Shown here one piece after another: positions 1 to 9,221 of a DNA stretch of 64,000 nt. The DNA is from Limnomonas spitsbergensis (lineage: Eukaryota > Chlorophyta > Chlorophyceae > Chlamydomonadales): contig JAYJMM010000009.1 in the NCBI GenBank assembly GCA_037349105.1, forward strand, positions 4,523,001 through 4,587,000, read 5' to 3'. Position 1 is the first letter of the stretch. Every line of letters begins with the position of its first letter. Made by a program: the position numbers and the translations under genes. Below the pieces are notes generated by a model. The model made no database searches and was not told the origin of the DNA. It was given only the letters and a program-made list of their open reading frames with translations.

Positions 1-600
1 ACACCTTTGGGCCCAGAGGTGTAATGCCATTGACATATATACTTCTCGGCCACGCGGCCAAGCCTTTGTTTTGAGCAGGGACCAGAGGTGTAGCGACATG
101 GACATATGTGAAGAACAGTGCATAACCGCTGGGCCCTGCTGAACACTCGGCCACGTGGGGCTGGTAGGGAATGACTAGGCTCAGTTCCAGCTACCATGCA
201 CAGCCAGGGCCATGGTGCAGCCATGCCATCCTCCTATGTGAGGGGGCAGGAGCATGGAACCTGGCGCTCTAGTCGGGGGGAGAGAGAAGATCGTGTGGCG
301 AGTTTGATCCCTCAACCTCTGGGTGTGGAGTCCACCAGCGTCGACATATGTACTCTTGACATATATGGTCTATACAGGGGTGGGAGGCCCTGGCTTGTGT
401 TCGTTTAGTTGAACTTATTGAAGGCTAGTCTCTTGAGGGGAAGGGGATACGGTTTGCCCGACCTTTGTGTTTGGTGGGCGAACTTGCCATCCTTTCCTTC
501 CTTTTATGCCTTCTCCCTTGCCTTTCCTAGCTGTCTATTTGTTTGTCGACGTGGCCGAGCTTCATTTCAGCATGGCCCAGAGATGTAATGTCTCACTTAT
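1..600. repeat. Dispersed repeat families A and B (copies)
   Basis: Two short dispersed families overlap here. Family A, about 118-330, contains 'ggccctgctgaacactcggcc' and later 'tttgatccctcaacctc'. It recurs in the same orientation at about 32735-32945 and inverted at about 45745-45845. Family B is a motif of the type 'cagaggtgtaatgtcattgac' preceded by 'cggccgagcc..gagca'. It occurs at 1-110 and 545-600, and again near 33.15, 33.55, 44.15, 45.05 (inverted) and 46.3 kb. No terminal repeats or intact ORF were found, so the parent element is unknown. The short ORFs here (196-408, 467-658) lie in the repeats and are not called as genes. Confidence 0.6.
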
Positions 601-1191
601 AGTCAATACACCAGATTCGCCGTCCTCTCAAATCCATACTCGCGCATCTTATGTCTAGGCAGTACAATTTCTCCTTACACAATTAATTCTTCTTTACATC
701 AGGACATTTAATCCTTTAAGAGGCCTTTCAAATAAGTACAACCTTTCTGCACATCTACTGAATTATCAATCGACAGTAGCCAGTGAACTGGAATCCGGGC
801 ATGTTTTCTTTCATTCTTGATTCATCATTCAAAACCAGCGGTTGTATCTGGTAACCCCCTACTGGAATTTGATGCTACTATCCGGAGCTCTCCGCTAAGC
901 TGATTCGAATTGACACCACAGCATGCATCGTTACAGCCCAACCCTTCAGGACAACATGAGGTATTCCAGTCATCCTCGGAGAGCATAAAGGATGTACAGT
1001 TTAACTGTCCCATCAGCACAACTGCATTTTAAATTCCGGGTCGGTTTCCATTGCAGCTTATGGTATGTAGTTCATTTGCACAGTCATCAGTACGCATCAA
1101 AGTCATCATGACAACGCCATGCACAGTCACGGTCCGTGATCGTTTCTGCCATGCTCTTTATGTGCAACCTCATCCCCTTTCGCCATCATCC
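601..1191. other. No gene recognised
   Basis: Moderately AT-rich sequence downstream of the minus-strand gene at 1192-2085. It may hold that gene's 3' untranslated region. No motif, repeat or convincing ORF was seen; the 64-codon minus ORF at 825-1019 has no recognisable features. Confidence 0.4.
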
Positions 1192-2085
1192 TTACAAGGG
1201 GGCAAACTCAGATTCTGCCAATCCCAGCTTCTTCATTGCGGCAGAGACAGTTTCCCTGTCCTCGCTGCTGAACTTCACCCCGCTGTCGCCAGACTTTGCC
1301 GCTAGTAGCCATGCGTCAGTGAAGGCAGTGTCAGAATGCCCGAGCATCGCTAAGGACCATATCATGGTTGTCATTTGCTGGCCCTGAAGCATCCCCAGCT
1401 TCAGCTCTGCTGCGCGCAACAGCTGGGAGACAAAGGCATCATCACGGTGCCCAAGTGTGGCGATGGCAAACAGTGTGATGGCCAGCTGCTGCACGGTGAG
1501 TTCCTCCGCCAGCAACGGCTGCATACGCTGCAGCAATGCGGCTGTCAGTGCCTCGTCCGGGTGGCCTAGCTTTGCCAATGCAGAGAGTGTCTGCGTCATG
1601 TCCATTGCGTTGAACTCTGAGAGCGCAGCGATCGCCTTGCCCTGGAGCGCAGTGATCAGCTTCATGCTATGCAGGTCCAGGGCCGACAAAGCTATAAGGC
1701 AGCTCGAGACATCGCGCGGACCCATGTCCGGCACCACCGCCAGCGCCAGCTCCGCAAGGCGCTCGCCCAGCTCTTTCACCTTGTCCTCCTTCTGCCCCTT
1801 GGAGTGGTACCTGAGCTGAAGGAGCGCGGTTGACACGTGGATGTGGTTGAATTCTTGCCCATGCGAGTCGGTAAGCCTCGCGAGGTTGGCAATTCCGCGG
1901 CAGTTTGTGATCCTGCTAGTTATCTGCTTGGGGACGAGGGGAACGGTAGAGCCAGAGGCCGTGTCGCTCACACCCTCCTCGGCCGCGAATACGGCTGTGG
2001 GGCGGCCCTGACGCGATGTCTGAAGCACATTGCCTCGGCACATGGATGCCTGTAAGGTATCCTGCGTGGGGCGACGAGTGCACAT
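1192..2085 (-). CDS. Helical-repeat protein, FASTK/OPR-like (organelle RNA-binding type?)
   Basis: The predicted protein has 297 residues. From about residue 90 to 260 it has regularly spaced alpha-helical repeats of about 35-40 residues, each with a Leu/Ala-rich helix ending in a small-residue turn: 'LIALSALDLHS', 'TLSALAKLGHPDEA', 'LFAIATLGHRDDA', 'SLAMLGHSDTA'. The recurrent 'LA.LGH.D.AF' phrase resembles FAST-kinase-like and algal octotricopeptide-type proteins, many of which act on chloroplast or mitochondrial RNA. No RAP domain follows, so this may be a short paralogue or the last exon of a longer gene. The first ATG (2085) was chosen; a second ATG lies 14 codons in. The N-terminus is basic and Ser/Thr-rich, compatible with an organelle presequence. 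What is seen is the repeat pattern; the RNA-related role is inference. It lies alone between repeats. Confidence 0.55.
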   Translation of the reverse strand: MCTRRPTQDTLQASMCRGNVLQTSRQGRPTAVFAAEEGVSDTASGSTVPLVPKQITSRITNCRGIANLARLTDSHGQEFNHIHVSTALLQLRYHSKGQKEDKVKELGERLAELALAVVPDMGPRDVSSCLIALSALDLHSMKLITALQGKAIAALSEFNAMDMTQTLSALAKLGHPDEALTAALLQRMQPLLAEELTVQQLAITLFAIATLGHRDDAFVSQLLRAAELKLGMLQGQQMTTMIWSLAMLGHSDTAFTDAWLLAAKSGDSGVKFSSEDRETVSAAMKKLGLAESEFAPL

Positions 2086-3448
2086 TGGGACTTGAGGGGC
2101 GCATGGGGTCTACGGGGGCATACTAGAAGATCATGGGCGTACAGGCAGGACATGCGCACATGGGGACGTCAGGGGTGCATGGGAAGGATGGGGGAGTATG
2201 GGTTTGACAAGACACATGGCAACTTCAAGATCGCTTAGGGGCGTCAAGGGGCCTGCGGACATCAAGGTCAGATGGAGACGACGTCGAGGGCGTACAAGGA
2301 TATTAAGGCATTGTGAGGAGTGGGAACAGAGCTTCATGGAGATGTCCAGATCGAATGAGGAGGATAGGGGTGCATGGGGATATCATTAGCTCGCTAGGAC
2401 TTGTCAGGGGAGCATGGGGATGAGGGCATCATCATACACTACTGACGTATCCCACTGTCTTTGCTAAGTGCAGCAAGTTTGTCTAAATTGGTGAAACCAT
2501 TGGCCGCAGAACAATACTTGACCGGGCTCGGGTCCATTCCTGTTTTGGATTCGACATATGCTGAGTGGCGCGCATGCCTTTTACTGTCTACGCAGCCAAC
2601 CAATAGCATGTATCCAAAGATACAGGCCGTGCAAATGGGAAGGCATGGTCAGTTGAAGAAGATCAGCAAATCGAAAAAAATGACGATATTTCGACCCAGT
2701 ATGTTCCTTGCATCCATCCTCTCCAGTGCTTCACGCCCAATGATCTGGATCAATCTGAAACTCACATAGATGTGGCGGTGGCTGACAGGTGTTCGGGACG
2801 ATGAGTTGGGCAGGGCGGCGACCGCACGGAGTCGCTGCGGCCTGAAGCTGTGGACCGCTGATGGGCACCCTGCAGAGCCTCTCTGAAGTGAAGATGATGT
2901 TGAGTGCATTTCGCAGCAGTGGTGACTTGGGCTTTAACTAGCAGGCTTTTGTTTGTTGGTCGTCAGCAGAGGTTATCCCAAAGCTGATGGTCCGACAGTT
3001 TGCAAGCTTGCGAGAGCAGCGTGGGCAATTGAAGCGACTGCTGGAATTTATGGATACGCCGATGAATAGTTGTTCACTTCATATACACCGATTGAGAGCG
3101 TTTGGCGGTCACATACATGAATCTGTGTGCAATAACCAACAACCAATCATGATGACTCAGCAGAGACGACGGCAGAAACCTGCCAGAAAATCGATAGTAA
3201 CTGCCACCTTTATGCCCAACAGCACCCAGCCAGTCGGCAACACTCAATCAGTGCCAAAGTGCTCGGCAGAAAGAAATTGAGACAACGACACCCCCCCTCG
3301 GCCTTGAGAGATAACGGTAAGGGATGATAACGATTGTCAAATTTGAAAAGAAAAGAAAAGAGAACGCCGATGCGGCGTGGATTTTGGGAAGTACAGGTTG
3401 ACGAGACGCCCAAGCCCCGGTCTGTATACCCTTAAAGGGAGAAAGGGG
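2086..3448. other. No gene recognised; degenerate repeats
   Basis: From about 2100 to 2420 there are imperfect repeats of the type 'gcatggggacatcaggggtgcat'. Short ORFs at 2461-2769 and 2987-3280 show no recognisable domain. The stretch 3290-3448 is probably the 3' untranslated part of the minus-strand retrotransposon that follows. No poly-A tract (poly-T on this strand) marks its end. Confidence 0.4.
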
Positions 3449-6400
3449 CTATGGCGGGTCAGTGAGAACAGGGGGAGATGCTGGACGGCAGTCGGGTGGA
3501 CTGTTTTCAAGGTAACGGCGAAGTCGATGAATGGAATAGGCAGATTGGACAGTGTGAACTGCTAGTTGTTTGAGCAGTGGGGGGACGTTGAAGGGTGTGA
3601 TACCAAGGACTGGAAAGAGGTGCATGATATCTTTATAGAAAATGCCAGAGCAACCAATGATGACGAGGTGAACATAGGGGTAGAGGATGTCTTTAGCAGG
3701 GGGGGGTATCAGATATGTAAGAGGGTGGGGGGCAGGAATGTGGAGAGGGTCTATAACAGGTGTAGTGAGGTTCCATCCTGCGGAGCGAAGCAATTGTACC
3801 AACTGTGCATGTTGTGTGGATTTGTGGGACAGGCAGAATTGTAGATTGGAGGTAAACCCGAGCTCAATAACATGGATGGTACAACGGTGTTGGAGGTCAA
3901 GAAGGAAGGCAGGGTCGGCAAGCCGGGCGGGAGGATAACTGTGGAGATCGGCAATGGTAAGGCCTTCAATTAAGAGGAGATCAGGACGAAGGCGGCAGAG
4001 TGTGGCAGGGGGGACAGCGGGAAGCATCCATTGCGGGATACGGGTGTCATAGACTCCTGGTGGGAGGGATGTAGCGGGTGTGGCATCCATAATTGTGAAC
4101 ATTCCACTCTTTGTGCCTCTGTGGAGGGAACGTTGGATGAGGCAGAGGGCCTTGTTGTGTCGGGAGATATAAGAGGCCTGCATACGGGGATGCCTGCATC
4201 TTCCAAACATGTGTCCCTGTGTGTCAGAAGTAGCGTCAGGTGGGCCAGTAGGAGGTGGTGTACATATGGGGCAAAGGCCATCGGTAAACGAGCGCACTGT
4301 TGTTTTGTAGGGAATACGGAAGAGAAGTGCCCGTTTAGCTGTCCATAAGAGGTTGGCTCGCATACGGAGGATGCAGCGCTTCAGAGAAAAGTGGCAAGCA
4401 GAAGACTGCCACATGTGATTGTTATACAAGGGTAAAGAGTGGGCATTTTCTTCGATTATGCGGGTATAAGTAGCACAAGATATGGTGGTGTCACCGTCCG
4501 TAACGTGAGGGCAAGAAGAGTGAAGGTGTGCCTTGATAGAGGAGGTGAGGTCAGAAGTGAACCAAGGGGTGTCGTTTGTATCTGTTTGAGTATCGTCTTG
4601 GGGTAGGCAAGGCCAAGCTGGGAGGGAAGCCATGTACTGGTTGTTGATATGGGAAAGGTTAAATGTACATGTGCTGGGTGAGTCCAAGGCTCGTGTGGCC
4701 CCAATGTCAGCAAGTTCATTGCCGATAATACCAATATGTGATTTCACCTTCTGGATGAGCGTTGGTAGGCCTATGTTGGCCCGTGAAAGGAGTAGGCGGC
4801 GGATGGCCAGGAGAAGCGGTGCATGCTTGTCCTCAAGGAGATCATGTGTGTAAGAGACAGCTTTCTGTATGAGGTACATGCTGCAAAGACTGTCAGTGAA
4901 GATAGTAAGGGAAGGGGCAATGGTCAAGGCGGGGCCAGAAGGTGTATGGGCATGATCGAGGGCTGCATGAATGCCTCCAAGTTCAGCCCTGGTGATAGTG
5001 TTTGTTTCACATTTTCCAGTAGGGTTGACTGTATGGGTGGAGCCATCGACAGTGAAGTAAAAGGCAGCCCCTATCAAGTTATTGCCGGCGTCATCCTGTA
5101 TACAAGCTCCGTCTGTGTAGTATGCCGGAAGCAACGGCCAAGCAAGTGGATAGGTAGGGGGGTAGAGAGATCGGAGTTCATCGAAAAGGATAAGGGGGAA
5201 AGTGAGTGGGGCAAGTGGGAGAGGGGTAGGCGGGGTAGTGTGCGTGTGTAGGTAGGAGGCTACAGAGAACCCAGCGGGGTGTTGCCATTTCACATGCGAA
5301 CCGGGAAGTTGGGATTGGCGCCGGGTGGGTGGGTGTGGACGGTGGGCAGGTGTGGTGCCAGGTGGGTGTCCATGTCCAGATAGCGTGTGCACATTGGAAT
5401 CGACTGGAGCAGTGGGAGGTGGGTCAGGGTAGAAGCGAGCGAGGCCCTCTGTGTTACCAATGACAAGAAGTTGTAGTGGCCATTTGGGAGTGCCGTATGT
5501 TGGTTGGGTGGCTGTGTAGATGTGTGCCAAGTGGTCCGGGGCTGAAAAGCGAAAGTTGGGGTCGGTATGAAGAGTCAGAACATGAACTATATTGGCATGG
5601 GAGGTCCAATTCATGAAAGATGAGTTCTTCCAAACTGGGGTAAGGATAACAGTGCATGTGGGTACCGTAGTCATGCTGGCGGATGAGACGGCCCAACGGA
5701 TTGCTTTTGTGATTGTTTTTATCTTGAAGTCTGGATGAACGAACGAGCTGCCGGTCCAAGGTGTGGAGTACGCATTATGGAGAGCCCCCAAAAGACAATC
5801 GTGATGGTGGGTGGTATAGTATGTGCGTGCATGGTAGGAGACGTCGAGAGGAGAAGCAAAACGGTGGAGATGGGTGGACATGTTATCTGAGAGCACTTGC
5901 ATCATGGGTTCCGGGAGACACCAAGTCGTGTTAGGCGCGGTTCCTGTTTTGTGCTTGGTATGAACGGGGTATCGGGCAAGAAGGGAAGCAAGATCTTGCT
6001 CGAAGGAACCCTCAGAGTGGGCGAGGTGTAGGGCAGGAAGGGTAAGTTTCGTATGATCATAGCATGCACGAAGCCAGTGCAGGCGGCGGGCAGGGATGCA
6101 ACCAACAAGAGTGCCATTTGGGCGGTATAAGTAGGCATATTGACATTGCCATGGAAGGGGTTGCGGATCAGAGGCAGGGGCGGAAGGTAAGGGGGGAGGG
6201 TGTAACGGGCCGGAAGAGGGTGAGTGGAGTCCAATCTGGATAGTGAAGGAATGTGGTGGTATGATGTCGAAGTCGGGATGGACAGGATTTATGTTAAAGG
6301 AGACGTGTTGGTCGATGCATGAGTGATCCTGGTTCGCAGAGGATGGGACCCATTGGGTGCGGGGATGGGAATTTGTGGAGCGTAAACGCCAGAGCCCTTG

Positions 6401-6655
6401 ACGTTGGAGGTTTGTGAGGCCGAGGTCAAGGGGACGGGTAGGGGAAGGAGGAAGCAAGGGACAGGCGGGGTCCGTATGTGGGTGTGCTTGGTCTGGTAAT
6501 GTCCGCTTACGTGAGAGTGATGTACGGTCTAAGGGAGGGTGGTGTGGGGTAGAGGAACGATAGGGTGGACGAGACGAACGGTTGATCCAACAATCCTGAG
6601 CGAGTCGTGGGGGGGCATAGACGGGGGGGGGGCGGGGGAGGGGGGCATGAGAGGT
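3449..6655 (-). CDS. Retrotransposon ORF: MTase-like region?, RNase H, restriction-like endonuclease
   Basis: The frame is open from 6655; the first conventional start-like codon is TTG at 6457 and residue numbers count from there. Residues about 190-345 form an undescribed region ('YHARTYYTTHHHDCLLGALHNAY', 'FVHPDFKIKTITKAIRWA', 'TVILTPVW') whose pattern recalls PCIF1-type adenine methyltransferases with a degenerate NPPF motif. RNase H spans about 446-585: 'YYTDGACI', 'TRAELGGI', 'IFTDSLCS', 'KVKSHIGIIGNELAD' supply D, E, D and the final D. After about 715, 'CPIC..H..C' and 'RPDLLLIEG...HVIELGF' match the CCHC plus PD-(D/E) core of restriction-like endonucleases, followed by the usual 'LVQLLRSAGW' stretch. 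It overlaps the RT frame by about 147 nt, which includes a run of ten C on the coding strand. Confidence 0.78.
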   Translation of the reverse strand, partial: TSHAPLPRPPPVYAPPRLAQDCWINRSSRPPYRSSTPHHPPLDRTSLSRKRTLPDQAHPHTDPACPLLPPSPTRPLDLGLTNLQRQGLWRLRSTNSHPRTQWVPSSANQDHSCIDQHVSFNINPVHPDFDIIPPHSFTIQIGLHSPSSGPLHPPPLPSAPASDPQPLPWQCQYAYLYRPNGTLVGCIPARRLHWLRACYDHTKLTLPALHLAHSEGSFEQDLASLLARYPVHTKHKTGTAPNTTWCLPEPMMQVLSDNMSTHLHRFASPLDVSYHARTYYTTHHHDCLLGALHNAYSTPWTGSSFVHPDFKIKTITKAIRWAVSSASMTTVPTCTVILTPVWKNSSFMNWTSHANIVHVLTLHTDPNFRFSAPDHLAHIYTATQPTYGTPKWPLQLLVIGNTEGLARFYPDPPPTAPVDSNVHTLSGHGHPPGTTPAHRPHPPTRRQSQLPGSHVKWQHPAGFSVASYLHTHTTPPTPLPLAPLTFPLILFDELRSLYPPTYPLAWPLLPAYYTDGACIQDDAGNNLIGAAFYFTVDGSTHTVNPTGKCETNTITRAELGGIHAALDHAHTPSGPALTIAPSLTIFTDSLCSMYLIQKAVSYTHDLLEDKHAPLLLAIRRLLLSRANIGLPTLIQKVKSHIGIIGNELADIGATRALDSPSTCTFNLSHINNQYMASLPAWPCLPQDDTQTDTNDTPWFTSDLTSSIKAHLHSSCPHVTDGDTTISCATYTRIIEENAHSLPLYNNHMWQSSACHFSLKRCILRMRANLLWTAKRALLFRIPYKTTVRSFTDGLCPICTPPPTGPPDATSDTQGHMFGRCRHPRMQASYISRHNKALCLIQRSLHRGTKSGMFTIMDATPATSLPPGVYDTRIPQWMLPAVPPATLCRLRPDLLLIEGLTIADLHSYPPARLADPAFLLDLQHRCTIHVIELGFTSNLQFCLSHKSTQHAQLVQLLRSAGWNLTTPVIDPLHIPAPHPLTYLIPPPAKDILYPYVHLVIIGCSGIFYKDIMHLFPVLGITPFNVPPLLKQLAVHTVQSAYSIHRLRRYLENSPPDCRPASPPVLTDPP

Positions 6656-9221
6656 CTAGAATGTAGTCATGATGATGAGGGAGTGGGGGACCTGGGGGTA
6701 CAGCCAGGTCCAGGACAAACAATGTGGGAGGAGGGATGTGGGGCAAGGTGGAAGGGACAGGGGGAGGAGAGGGAGGGGGGCATGAAAGGTCGAGAATGTA
6801 GTTGGGATGGTGGGGGAGTAGGGGGCATGGTGTTGTGCCCAAGTGTAGGACAAAGGGAGCATGAGGAAGGGGTGGGCTAGAGGGAAGGCCTGGGTTGGGA
6901 AAGAGCTCTGGAGCGCGGGTATGAGTACTACGGGGGATAGTGGGACGGGCGCGCTTTGAAGTTGCTTGAGGGCGTGGGGAGAAGCATTGGGGGAGGAGAC
7001 CAAGGGCCTGGTCGGCACTGGGAGCAGAGGCGATGTGGGAGAGGGTGGTCGAGACAACCTGAGGGAGGTGGGAGAAGTCATGGGCGATCGTGATGTGGCG
7101 CTGATGTAGGGGGAGTGCAGAAAAGCGCGTGTAGCTGAGGGCTTGGTCAGAGGGATGCCCATTAAGGAGCAGGGTGATACGGTTGAGCGAGACTTGGGCC
7201 TGTTGTATCCAACGACGGCGCGCTTTACCTTTGAATGTTGCAGACAGGTACGTGGATGGCTGGAAAGTAGAAATGTGAGGTCCAGTCATGACGGTAAGTG
7301 GTTCCAAGGACGTGATGCCCAGACGACAAAGAGGATGGAGTAGTTCTGGAGTGATGAGGAGGGAGGAACTCTGTGGTGTTGGAGTGTAGGGAGGAATAGG
7401 CATAAATGGCAGGGTAGTGTCAGGTGGAGGAGGTGTGGGTGAGAGGATGTGGGTCAGTTGTCGCCACATGGCATTGCCGAGGAGTTCTTGAACTCCAGAG
7501 GTAATAGGGGAAGGGCCTGATGAGCAACGATGGAGAGCAAGTTGAGCATGGTGCATGAGGGAAAGTTGACGCATGGGGAGCGGTAACGAGTGAAAAGTTC
7601 TAGTGGGTCGCACAAGCGACGTGAGGGGGAGTTGTCCATGAGTGTCCAGTTGTTGGTTCAAAACGCCAGAAGTGAGGGTTCCGAGGGAACCTTCATCGTT
7701 CAGGGCTCGGGTGAGGGTAAGGGCGGAAATCTGGGTGTAATCTGTCAGGAGGGAGGTGAGGCCAACACCCCCCCGATCTGTAGGTGTGAGTATAAGGGCG
7801 GTGGGGTAGGAGTGGCCAAGATTCATGCAAATGCGGAGGACTCTGGCAAGGAGGGTATCGAGTATCCGTATATCCACTTCTGAGAAAGGTGCAATGGATA
7901 GGGAATGCGTAATTTTAGGGCGAAGGACCCTGTTGATGATCATAAGAATGTGCTGGGGGGCGACATCGGCCATGATGAGGCTGCGTGATTTCGCTTGGAT
8001 AGTGGCAGTGATGGCATCGAGATGATCTTTAAAGCTGAGAAGGGTGTTGATGTAAACACCAAGGTATTTGTAAGATTTTGAGGGAGGGAAGAATGGAAAG
8101 GGGATGCCGTTCACAAAAAAATTATTGTGTAGTTGGGCATGAAGGAGGGCGGTTTGCTCGGCAATAGTGTGGGCCAATCCTGTAAGAGCTGCATGGTGAG
8201 CCGCCCCAGTAAGTGCACATTTGGAAGCGTTGAGCGACAGACCTGCCCATGTGCAATAAGCAGTGAGTTTGTGAAGTTGATGAAGGAGGCGAACGTGAGA
8301 ATGCGAGAGAAGGGCCATATCATCAGCAAAGGCGAGGGTGGAGAGAGTGAGGGCACATGGGTGTTTCATGCCTAGGGGGATAGCACATGAGGGGGTGAAG
8401 CCATGGCCACCAGTGTTGCACCATCTGAGACAAGGTTCCATGTAGATATTGAAAACCAGGGGAGACAGAGTGTCCCCCTGAATGGTGCCTCGACCCACAG
8501 GGATAGGATGAGTAGCAAGACCTGAAGACCGCTGGAGAATGATACGGGTAGAGGCATTAGTGTAGATGCCTTTGATGACATCGACAGAATCTTCAGGGTA
8601 TCCTAGGGTATCCATAATATGGTAGAGCTTGTCATGGTTTATGGTGTTGAATGCGTTAGTGAGGTCCACATAGGCAATGTAGATATTGCGGTTGGATGCT
8701 TGGGCATCCTCTAGAAGATGTACAAGACGTTGCAGATGGCGAGAGGTGTTATGTTGAGCTCGGAACCCTTCTTGGGAAGGACTGAGTATGCAGTGGTCCT
8801 CAGAAAATTCAGATATGACAGTACTGACAAAACGAGTCCAAAGTTTGTAGATAGTGTTGTGCATGCCAATGGGTCGTTTATTTGTCAGGATAGAGGGGTC
8901 GTCCTTTTCATGGAGAAGAGTGGTATGTGAGACTTTCCATGTGTCTGGGGTAGAGCCAGTGACCCACATGAGGATAAGGAGGTTACGTATGGAGGACTTG
9001 AATGAAGATGGCATGATGCGAAGGAGTTCATTGGGGACACCGTCTGGGCCTGGCTTTTTATTGTTGGATAATTTGTGGAGGACACGATGAAAGAGGTGTG
9101 TTCGGGTGACATATGGAAGCAGGGTAGAAGTGGGATTTGGCAGGAGTGTCAAGAGTGAATGCATCAATTGCGCCTGTGGCCGCCCAAGGAAAGGGATCAT
9201 GGGTAGGGAGGGAGGGGTCAT
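6507..9221 (-). CDS. Retrotransposon ORF: reverse transcriptase
   Basis: 904 codons. Residues about 45-350 are a non-LTR reverse transcriptase: 'LSNNKKPGPDGVPNELL' (block 1-2), 'SQEGFRAQHNT', 'AYVDLTNAFNTINH' (first catalytic Asp, residue 186), 'GTIQGDTLSPLVFNIY' and the catalytic 'LAFADDMALL' (FADD, 298-301). The thumb and linker follow to about residue 700. The C-terminal 150 residues are proline-rich and contain an internal duplication of a roughly 40-residue unit ('YILDLSCPPP' twice, 'FVLDLAVPPGPPLPHH'). The start given is simply the first ATG in this frame; the protein probably continues from the preceding endonuclease frame by a +1 shift between about 9090 and 9160. Confidence 0.88.
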   Translation of the reverse strand: MTPPSLPMIPFLGRPQAQLMHSLLTLLPNPTSTLLPYVTRTHLFHRVLHKLSNNKKPGPDGVPNELLRIMPSSFKSSIRNLLILMWVTGSTPDTWKVSHTTLLHEKDDPSILTNKRPIGMHNTIYKLWTRFVSTVISEFSEDHCILSPSQEGFRAQHNTSRHLQRLVHLLEDAQASNRNIYIAYVDLTNAFNTINHDKLYHIMDTLGYPEDSVDVIKGIYTNASTRIILQRSSGLATHPIPVGRGTIQGDTLSPLVFNIYMEPCLRWCNTGGHGFTPSCAIPLGMKHPCALTLSTLAFADDMALLSHSHVRLLHQLHKLTAYCTWAGLSLNASKCALTGAAHHAALTGLAHTIAEQTALLHAQLHNNFFVNGIPFPFFPPSKSYKYLGVYINTLLSFKDHLDAITATIQAKSRSLIMADVAPQHILMIINRVLRPKITHSLSIAPFSEVDIRILDTLLARVLRICMNLGHSYPTALILTPTDRGGVGLTSLLTDYTQISALTLTRALNDEGSLGTLTSGVLNQQLDTHGQLPLTSLVRPTRTFHSLPLPMRQLSLMHHAQLALHRCSSGPSPITSGVQELLGNAMWRQLTHILSPTPPPPDTTLPFMPIPPYTPTPQSSSLLITPELLHPLCRLGITSLEPLTVMTGPHISTFQPSTYLSATFKGKARRRWIQQAQVSLNRITLLLNGHPSDQALSYTRFSALPLHQRHITIAHDFSHLPQVVSTTLSHIASAPSADQALGLLPQCFSPRPQATSKRARPTIPRSTHTRAPELFPNPGLPSSPPLPHAPFVLHLGTTPCPLLPHHPNYILDLSCPPPSPPPVPSTLPHIPPPTLFVLDLAVPPGPPLPHHHDYILDLSCPPPPPPPRLCPPTTRSGLLDQPFVSSTLSFLYPTPPSLRPYITLT

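Noticed and set aside
6539..6880. Gly-rich plus-strand ORFs opposite the retrotransposon RT
   Set aside because: They are the antisense shadow of the proline-rich C-terminal part of the RT ORF.
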